Shown here piece after piece: positions 1-4,669 of a stretch of 30,717 nucleotides of DNA; position 1 is the stretch's first letter; each line of letters starts with the position of its first letter. Made by a program: the position numbers and the translations under genes. This DNA comes from a virus. A model generated the notes under the pieces. It did not search any database, was not told the origin of the DNA, and saw nothing but the letters and a program-made list of their open reading frames with translations. The DNA is taken from positions 1 through 30,717 of the IMG/VR virus record IMGVR_UViG_3300010370_006882, one strand, 5' to 3'.

Positions 1-106
1 TAGACCATACCGTACCACGATATTCACCGTTATACCACACTGACCACTTATTCGTCCGAACTTGACGATGCTTGTAATTACGATTCGAAACCATCTGCCT
101 TTTCAT
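1..106 (-). CDS. Partial hypothetical protein (N-terminus only)
   Basis: An open minus-strand frame enters from the left edge of the window and shows only its first 35 codons. The chosen ATG at 106 has an AAAGG ribosome-binding site eight bases upstream; in-frame ATGs at 133 and 136 are alternatives with poorer spacing. The visible peptide is basic and aromatic-rich (it contains NKWSVWYNGEYRG) with no stop. I do not recognise it. It points the same way as galE and DUF1501 and lies downstream of them, separated by about 220 non-coding bases, so it may belong to the same leftward arm. It could also be a chance open frame, because only 106 bases are seen. Confidence 0.4.
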   Translation of the reverse strand, partial: MKRQMVSNRNYKHRQVRTNKWSVWYNGEYRGTVWS

Positions 107-195
107 TTTTCTATCCTTTTCTTTCGTTTCCATCATCCTACAAATATTATCGGCAATTGCAAGAGAAAAAAATGAGAGAAAAAAAAGATTTTTTG

Positions 196-211
196 TGGCA
201 CAGTATTTGCT
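196..211 (+). promoter_or_regulatory. Sigma-54-type (-24/-12) promoter-like sequence
   Basis: TGGCAC, five bases, then TTGCT matches the -24/-12 consensus of RpoN promoters exactly. Predicted transcription would begin near 222, inside the hairpin at 221-246, and no plus-strand gene follows, so a working promoter here is doubtful. A chance match somewhere in a window this size has a probability of a few percent. Confidence 0.25.
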
Positions 212-220
212 CAGGCGTTT

Positions 221-246
221 CCCCACCTATGGGGGGTTTTTTCATT
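221..246 (+). terminator. Rho-independent terminator-like hairpin
   Basis: CCCCA/TGGGG forms a five-bp GC-rich stem with a CCTA loop, followed by GG and a run of six T (237-242), then CATTTTTT. The T run makes it a plus-strand terminator. No plus-strand gene is seen upstream, so the transcript it would end is unknown; it may be a short RNA or a barrier between regions. Confidence 0.5.
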
Positions 247-327
247 TTTTGACGATATTGAGAATCAGTCTCAAAAAACCGCCGGTGGTGCTCACACAAT
301 CGACCCACCATTATCTAATTGGCCAGT

Positions 328-1329
328 TTAATAGCCTTTTTTATTTAAATATTGTTGCCAGACCCAAGCATCACTTAAACTTTTTTCTAGCGTTGTACAG
401 CAACTAATACCTAATTCATTCTTAACCTTAGTAGTATCAGCAAAAACACTCTCAACATCTCCACATCGTCTTGGTCCCACCTTATACTCTATCTTTTTAC
501 CAATAACTTTTTCTAAAGATCCTATTAGTTGCTTCACACTAATCCCATTACCAGTTCCCACGTTGTATATTTTAAAAACCCCACTATCTAGCATGTATCT
601 TTTTAAAATGCCCACATGACAGTTTGACAAATCATTAACATCCACATAATCTCTAACTGCCGACCCATCAAAAGTGTTATAATCATCTCCATGCAACATA
701 AAATTATCTTTGTTACTAACATAGTTTAATAAACGACTCATTAAACTTTCAGGAGTTTTTTTAGCACACTCTCCTATAGGAATTTTTATATTAGCTCCTA
801 TAGGATTAAAGTATCTTAGCATCACACAATTCAAATCTTTATTTTGATTATAAAAATCACTAATAATTCTTTCACACATTATTTTAGTTTGTCCATAAAC
901 GCTAGACCCACTATCTACATTTTTACTCTCGTCCACAATTCCCCCAGCCTCTCCATAAACTGTACAACTAGATGAAAATATAAAATTGCTGACTCTATAC
1001 TTTTCTATAAATTGTAAAATACTAAATAACGATCCAATATTATTAACATAATAATCCAGCCCCCTCTTCGAACTCTCCCCCACACTTTTATGTGCTGCAA
1101 AATGAATAATTCCATCAATATAATAATTTATGTTAAATATTTCATTACAGCTCCCATTCAAAAATACGCAACAATCTTCTCCATAATAATTTTTAATATT
1201 ATCCACTATCCATTTATAACTATTAACATTATTATCTAGTATAATAGGCTTCATATTGTTTTCTATCAAAGAACAAACAGTATGAGATCCTATATATCCA
1301 CACCCACCAGTTACTAAAATTTGTTTCAT
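328..1329 (-). CDS. galE: UDP-glucose 4-epimerase (GalE)
   Basis: An NAD-dependent short-chain dehydrogenase of the extended type that interconverts UDP-glucose and UDP-galactose, supplying sugars for glycan or polysaccharide synthesis in the cytoplasm. The 333 residues match the usual GalE length (about 338). Visible motifs are the Rossmann GGCGYIGSH at 8-16, FAAHKSVGES at 77-86, FSSSCTVYG at 118-126, the catalytic Y145-x3-K149 pair (YGQTK), RYFNPIGA at 172-179 and RDYVDVND at 226-233. The start ATG overlaps the DUF1501 stop in an ATGA, so the two are probably translated together. A related nucleotide-sugar epimerase specificity (for example GlcNAc) is possible. In a phage setting it could feed glycosylation of virion or host surface; that is inference. 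Confidence 0.93.
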   Translation of the reverse strand: MKQILVTGGCGYIGSHTVCSLIENNMKPIILDNNVNSYKWIVDNIKNYYGEDCCVFLNGSCNEIFNINYYIDGIIHFAAHKSVGESSKRGLDYYVNNIGSLFSILQFIEKYRVSNFIFSSSCTVYGEAGGIVDESKNVDSGSSVYGQTKIMCERIISDFYNQNKDLNCVMLRYFNPIGANIKIPIGECAKKTPESLMSRLLNYVSNKDNFMLHGDDYNTFDGSAVRDYVDVNDLSNCHVGILKRYMLDSGVFKIYNVGTGNGISVKQLIGSLEKVIGKKIEYKVGPRRCGDVESVFADTTKVKNELGISCCTTLEKSLSDAWVWQQYLNKKGY

Positions 1330-2597
1330 ACTATAATCTCTTTGATAATATTTCCCCCATCAACAATCTTTACTGGTCTTTCACCAGGAGCATACAATAC
1401 TTTCTCTTTATCTATGCCTAATAAATAATAAACTGTACTAGCCCAATCTTCAACTGTTACAATATTATCATCAATATCAGTACTAGTATCATTACTTTTA
1501 CCATAAACCACCCCACTCTTTAATCCTCCCCCACCCATAACCACACTAAATACTCTTGGCCAATGATCACGACCAGCAGTAGGATTAATCTTAGGAGTTC
1601 TTCCAAATTCTGTCATAACCATAACCAGAGTACTATCTAAAAGCCCCCTATCACTCAAATCACTAATAAGAGCCCCAAAACCCTGATCAAAAGGAGGCAA
1701 ACTATTTTTCATATTAGTCTCAATATTATCATGATGATCCCACCCACCATAAACCATACTAACAAATCTAACGCCCGCTTCTACTAGTCGCCTACACATT
1801 AACATTCTCATTCCTGCACTATTTTTCCCATAAGCTTCTTTGGTAGCTTCACTTTCTGCTGCTAAATTAAAAGCCTCATTAGCACTTTTAGAACTAATCA
1901 TACTATAAGCATCTTGATAAAAAGAATTCATAGAATCTAATGAGTCGGATCTTTGCTTATCATTAAATTCTTTACTAATAATTTCTAACATAGCTTTTCT
2001 TTTATTAAATCTATCCACACTAATATTATCGGGCAAAACTAAATCTTTAACTTTAAAGTTGGGATTTTCAGGATTATCACCCAAACCAAACGGAGAATAA
2101 CTGTGGCTTAAATATCCTGAACCACTAAATTCATTGTGCAAAGATGGAACATTAATATAAGCGGGCAAATTGTTTCTATTACCATATTGTTGACTAACTA
2201 TACTACCAATACTAGGATACTGAAGAGCCGGACTGGGCCTATATCCTGTAAAGATATTGTGGGTGCCTCTTTCATGAGCACTTTCACCGTGGGAAAATGA
2301 TCGTATAGTAACAATTTTATCAGCTATATTTGCTGTGGACTTTAAAAATTCACTATATAATACGCCGGGAATTTTAGTAGCTATACTATTAAGGGGGCCT
2401 TTATATTCAGCAGGAGCATACGGTTTAGGATCAAAAGTTTCTTGAGCGGAAAAACCACCGGGTAAGTAAATATAGATTACTGACTGGGCCTTAGCATTTT
2501 TAACACCATCATCAGCGCGGGCTAAAGATAAATAATCTCCTAAATTAAGATTTAATCCGGCTATAGTACCCAAGCTTAAAAAATGTCGTCTATTCAT
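1326..2597 (-). CDS. DUF1501 family protein with twin-arginine signal
   Basis: A full-length (423 aa) member of the DUF1501 family, which belongs to the sulfatase/alkaline phosphatase-like superfamily and is expanded in Planctomycetota. The N-terminus MNRRHFLSLG carries a twin-arginine motif (R3, R4), a short hydrophobic stretch and an Ala-Arg-Ala site near residues 26-28, so Tat export is likely. Family motifs seen are HGESAHERGTH at 103-113, GGWDHHDN at 284-291, TEFGRTPKIN at 329-338 and GRDHWP at 342-347; the Asp/His residues are plausible metal ligands. The substrate of the family is not established. A strong AAGGAG site precedes the ATG. It sits between a terminator upstream and galE downstream. 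The reading is firm for the family, unknown for function. Confidence 0.92.
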   Translation of the reverse strand: MNRRHFLSLGTIAGLNLNLGDYLSLARADDGVKNAKAQSVIYIYLPGGFSAQETFDPKPYAPAEYKGPLNSIATKIPGVLYSEFLKSTANIADKIVTIRSFSHGESAHERGTHNIFTGYRPSPALQYPSIGSIVSQQYGNRNNLPAYINVPSLHNEFSGSGYLSHSYSPFGLGDNPENPNFKVKDLVLPDNISVDRFNKRKAMLEIISKEFNDKQRSDSLDSMNSFYQDAYSMISSKSANEAFNLAAESEATKEAYGKNSAGMRMLMCRRLVEAGVRFVSMVYGGWDHHDNIETNMKNSLPPFDQGFGALISDLSDRGLLDSTLVMVMTEFGRTPKINPTAGRDHWPRVFSVVMGGGGLKSGVVYGKSNDTSTDIDDNIVTVEDWASTVYYLLGIDKEKVLYAPGERPVKIVDGGNIIKEIIV

Positions 2598-2616
2598 ATT
2601 CTTCTCCTTGTATAAT

Positions 2617-2655
2617 AAAAAAAGGGCGTGAGACTAATCCCACACCCTTTTCTAA
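2617..2655 (-). terminator. Rho-independent terminator after the 75-aa gene
   Basis: On the minus strand, AAAAGGGTGTGG pairs with CTCACGCCCTTTT (seven outer pairs, one mismatch, then three more pairs) around a small loop, and is followed by a T-rich tail leading to TATTATAC. It lies between the stop of the 75-aa gene and the DUF1501 ribosome-binding site. DUF1501 and galE would then depend on read-through or on their own unseen promoter. The stem is partly symmetric (A run on the other side), so it could also act on plus-strand transcripts. Confidence 0.8.
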
Positions 2656-2675
2656 GCTTTATTTTTTAAATATTA

Positions 2676-2903
2676 TCATTCGCCCACAGGTGTAGAGCTA
2701 ATAACCTTATTTACCCTGCGACCCCTAGTTTTTGCAATATTTAGCTTGCGCCTTTGACGACGAACCATAGCCACAGTAATATCGCTAGATCCAGTAATTC
2801 TGTTAATATTCATGGCCAAATCTTCATCCTTCATGGATCCGGCATTTTCCTTAATAAACTGAATTTCTGCATCATTCCACTTCTTGTATGATCCTTTTCT
2901 CAT
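2676..2903 (-). CDS. Small putative DNA-binding (HTH/Myb-like) protein
   Basis: A 75-residue basic protein starting at the ATG at 2903, chosen because AAAGGAG lies eight bases upstream; an upstream ATG at 2939 would add 12 residues but has no such site. Residues about 6-50 (YKKWNDAEIQFIKENAG, then MKDEDLAMNINRITG) look like a Myb/SANT or HTH domain, and the rest is rich in Arg and Lys (VRRQRRKLN). The same pattern (DEEKFIRDN, MTIEEMSVVLNR) opens the 271-residue protein at 3759, so the two share a domain. It is first gene of the leftward arm, directly behind the divergent promoters, a usual place for a regulator that also controls its own promoter. Repressor or activator role is inference. Confidence 0.7.
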   Translation of the reverse strand: MRKGSYKKWNDAEIQFIKENAGSMKDEDLAMNINRITGSSDITVAMVRRQRRKLNIAKTRGRRVNKVISSTPVGE

Positions 2904-2932
2904 TTTAATATCTCCTTTATAAAGGTTAATTA

Positions 2933-2960
2933 TTGCCAAGGGTGTAACTCTATCTATAAT
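2933..2960 (+). promoter_or_regulatory. Rightward sigma-70-type promoter
   Basis: TTGCCA (2933-2938), a 16-base spacer and TATAAT (2955-2960) form a good host-type promoter, with a start expected near 2967. It would drive the 55-aa ORF, the sigma-like factor and genes beyond. Its -10 box overlaps the -10 box of the leftward promoter. Confidence 0.65.
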
Positions 2961-2984
2961 AACTTATATCCCCTAAACGGTCAA
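2956..2984 (-). promoter_or_regulatory. Leftward sigma-70-type promoter
   Basis: On the minus strand TTGACC (2984-2979), a 17-base spacer and TATTAT (2961-2956) make a near-consensus promoter with a start near 2949, giving a 46-base leader before the 75-aa gene. The -10 shares five bases with that of the rightward promoter. Confidence 0.65.
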
Positions 2985-2994
2985 GAAAAAGATT

Positions 2995-3162
2995 ATGAGC
3001 AAACATATTACACAATCAGTATTACATGTTGTGGGTTGCGAAAACTTGCTAACCCCTGATGAATTATGCAAAAAGGACAATAAAACCATATCAGAGCTAC
3101 TAAATGAGCAAAAAGAAAAAGAAAGTGACCAAAAAGAATCGACCAATACCAAACCAGAATAA
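2995..3162 (+). CDS. Small hypothetical protein, 55 aa
   Basis: An open frame of 55 codons from ATG 2995 to TAA 3160-3162, containing LTPDELCKKDNKTISELL and a charged C-terminus. It starts about 28 bases after the predicted rightward transcription start and overlaps the sigma-like gene by 59 bases in another frame. The ribosome-binding site is weak (AAGAAAAAG). If real it would be the first gene of the rightward operon and could couple translation into the sigma-like gene, which itself lacks a clear ribosome-binding site. It could also be a chance frame within a leader. Confidence 0.45.
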   Translation: MSKHITQSVLHVVGCENLLTPDELCKKDNKTISELLNEQKEKESDQKESTNTKPE

Positions 3163-3766
3163 TTTGTATGGTGTTGATGAAACCGAATTCTTAAAAGCTG
3201 TTGATAAAATTAGCAAAAAATTAATCTACAAATTTAAGTTTGGATATCACGAAGCAGAAGATATGAGGCAACAAGCCACCATCTTCGCTCTTCAAGGACT
3301 TAAAAATTATGACAAAAAAAGACCCTTGGAAAATTTCTTATGGACCCACGTTCGTAATAGACTATTTAATTACAAAAGAGATAATTATCAACGACCAGAT
3401 AAACCATGTTTAACGTGTCCATTCTTTAAAAAACAATCTACCGATCCTGATAACGATTGTAGCAAATATACTGATAAAAATGATTGTTCTTTGTTTTCTA
3501 ACTGGCTAGAGAAAAATGCCGCCAAAAAGAATATTATGAAACCCCTTCATATAGAAAATGACAACGATCACTATGCATCAACCAACTTCTTAGATACTAT
3601 TAAAAATAAGGAAATTTTTGATAAAATAGATAAGCATATTTCGGTTAAGCATAGACAAATTTATTTGAGCGTTTTACACGGATCCAAAGTATCTAAAAAA
3701 GATTTTGAAAATTTAATAGCAGCTATTAAAAATATTCTTAATATACCAGAGGATAAAGATGGGTAA
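3104..3766 (+). CDS. Sigma-70-like transcription factor with zinc-type insert
   Basis: Residues 28-92 resemble sigma-70 region 2, the part that binds core polymerase and the -10 box: AEDMRQQATIFALQGL followed by YDKKRPLENFLWTHVRNRL is the recognisable core. After it comes a cysteine cluster (C102, C105, C119, C128) that could hold a zinc ion, and then a C-terminal helical segment (171-212, with VKHRQIYLSVL) in the place of region 4. At 220 residues it is short, like phage or ECF-type factors. The frame has a stop immediately before ATG 3104, fixing the start. It overlaps the next gene by eight bases. The likely job is directing polymerase to late phage promoters; the cysteine insert is unusual. 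Confidence 0.72.
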   Translation: MSKKKKKVTKKNRPIPNQNNLYGVDETEFLKAVDKISKKLIYKFKFGYHEAEDMRQQATIFALQGLKNYDKKRPLENFLWTHVRNRLFNYKRDNYQRPDKPCLTCPFFKKQSTDPDNDCSKYTDKNDCSLFSNWLEKNAAKKNIMKPLHIENDNDHYASTNFLDTIKNKEIFDKIDKHISVKHRQIYLSVLHGSKVSKKDFENLIAAIKNILNIPEDKDG

Positions 3767-4574
3767 AAAACGCGGACAATTAGCTCTTGATGAAGAAAAA
3801 TTTATAAGAGATAATCTTAAAAAGATGACTATAGAAGAAATGTCTGTGGTTCTTAATAGACATACTAATCCTATAAAAAGATACATTAACGAAAACAACC
3901 TATTAGCTGATAATACTGATAATAGCGAATACGAATATTTAAAACACAAATTACATAAAAAAACATTCTGGCAAGAAATTACCAGACAGTTTGATGCTGA
4001 TAGTGGTGAGTTAGTATACTTTGAAGATACTTGGGTAGGATTAATAAAGCAGTTTAGAGAAGACGTTTTACCAGCAGAAGAACTTCAGATTAAACAATTT
4101 ATAACCATAGATATTTTAATTAATAGAAGCATGAAAGAACGTAAACGACATATTACTGATACTGAAAAATTACAAAAATTAGTAGACAAAGAATATGCTA
4201 AACCAGAAGAATCTAGAGATACAGCTTATTTAATGAATTTAGAAACACAATTAAGTTTTGCAAGAAATAGCATAGCAAGCTATACTAACGAATATACTAA
4301 ACTTTTAGCAGAACAACAAAAAATTAGCAAAGACCTTAAAGCTACTCGTGAACAGCGTATTAAAAGAATAGAAGATGGCAAAAGCTCTTGGGCGGGACTA
4401 ATACGAATGCTGGAAGATGAACAAATCAGAGAAGCAGAAGGTCGTCAAATGGAAATTATTAATATGAGCACATCTAAAATGAAACAACAACTTATGGAAT
4501 ATCATCAATATCAGGACAATTCAATAGACATTCCTTTGTTAACACCAGAATCGGTACTATCAAAAGAAAATTAA
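3759..4574 (+). CDS. HTH and coiled-coil protein, possible small terminase
   Basis: Residues 1-45 form an HTH-like domain (DEEKFIRDN, then MTIEEMSVVLNRHT) related to the 75-aa protein encoded on the opposite strand. Residues 85-125 look folded (TWVGLIKQFREDVLP), and about 130-235 are strongly charged and helical, probably a coiled coil (TEKLQKLVDKEY, KLLAEQQKISKDLKATREQR). A DNA-binding head followed by an oligomerising coil is the general plan of small terminase subunits, and the large subunit lies about 4 kb downstream with no other candidate between. A transcription regulator is the alternative. AGAGGA precedes the ATG inside the end of the sigma-like gene. Confidence 0.55.
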   Translation: MGKKRGQLALDEEKFIRDNLKKMTIEEMSVVLNRHTNPIKRYINENNLLADNTDNSEYEYLKHKLHKKTFWQEITRQFDADSGELVYFEDTWVGLIKQFREDVLPAEELQIKQFITIDILINRSMKERKRHITDTEKLQKLVDKEYAKPEESRDTAYLMNLETQLSFARNSIASYTNEYTKLLAEQQKISKDLKATREQRIKRIEDGKSSWAGLIRMLEDEQIREAEGRQMEIINMSTSKMKQQLMEYHQYQDNSIDIPLLTPESVLSKEN

Positions 4575-4669
4575 TGTGTATTAAATTGTATTGCAATACT
4601 AATACTGTTGTCAACCAGGATACATTAGCAGACACATCGCCAAAAAGACGGGTAAATTATGAGTTATAA
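4574..4669 (+). CDS. Micro-ORF, 31 aa, bridging two genes
   Basis: The ATG begins at the last base of the 271-aa gene stop (TAATG) and the TAA at 4667-4669 lies 11 bases inside the next gene, so it fills the 84-base gap exactly. The peptide starts MCIKLYCNTNTVV. It has no clear ribosome-binding site. It could couple translation across the gap or be chance. A 12-bp perfect palindrome GTATTGCAATAC lies inside it at 4588-4599. Confidence 0.25.
   Translation: MCIKLYCNTNTVVNQDTLADTSPKRRVNYEL

Larger units (their letters stand above)
107..327. other. Non-coding gap between partial gene and galE
   Basis: No convincing gene is visible here. The gap holds a sigma-54-like site at 196-211, a terminator-like hairpin at 221-246, and a perfect 6-bp inverted repeat TTGAGA/TCTCAA with a 5-base loop at 258-274 of unknown role. 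Read on the minus strand just after galE, a weak GC-rich hairpin followed by six T residues (about 275-290) could end the galE transcript. A plus-strand open frame across 195-407 overlaps the galE 3' end and looks like a shadow. Confidence 0.5.

Noticed and set aside
61-100. tRNA T-arm-like TTCGAATC on the minus strand
   Set aside because: Bases on the two sides do not pair into a five-bp arm and no cloverleaf can be drawn.
195-407. Plus-strand 70-aa open frame across the left intergenic region
   Set aside because: It runs through the terminator hairpin into galE on the other strand, with a non-protein-like composition.
4588-4599. Perfect 12-bp palindrome GTATTGCAATAC as operator
   Set aside because: Several such palindromes are expected by chance in a window this size; no promoter boxes lie at useful spacing. 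Kept only as a note.
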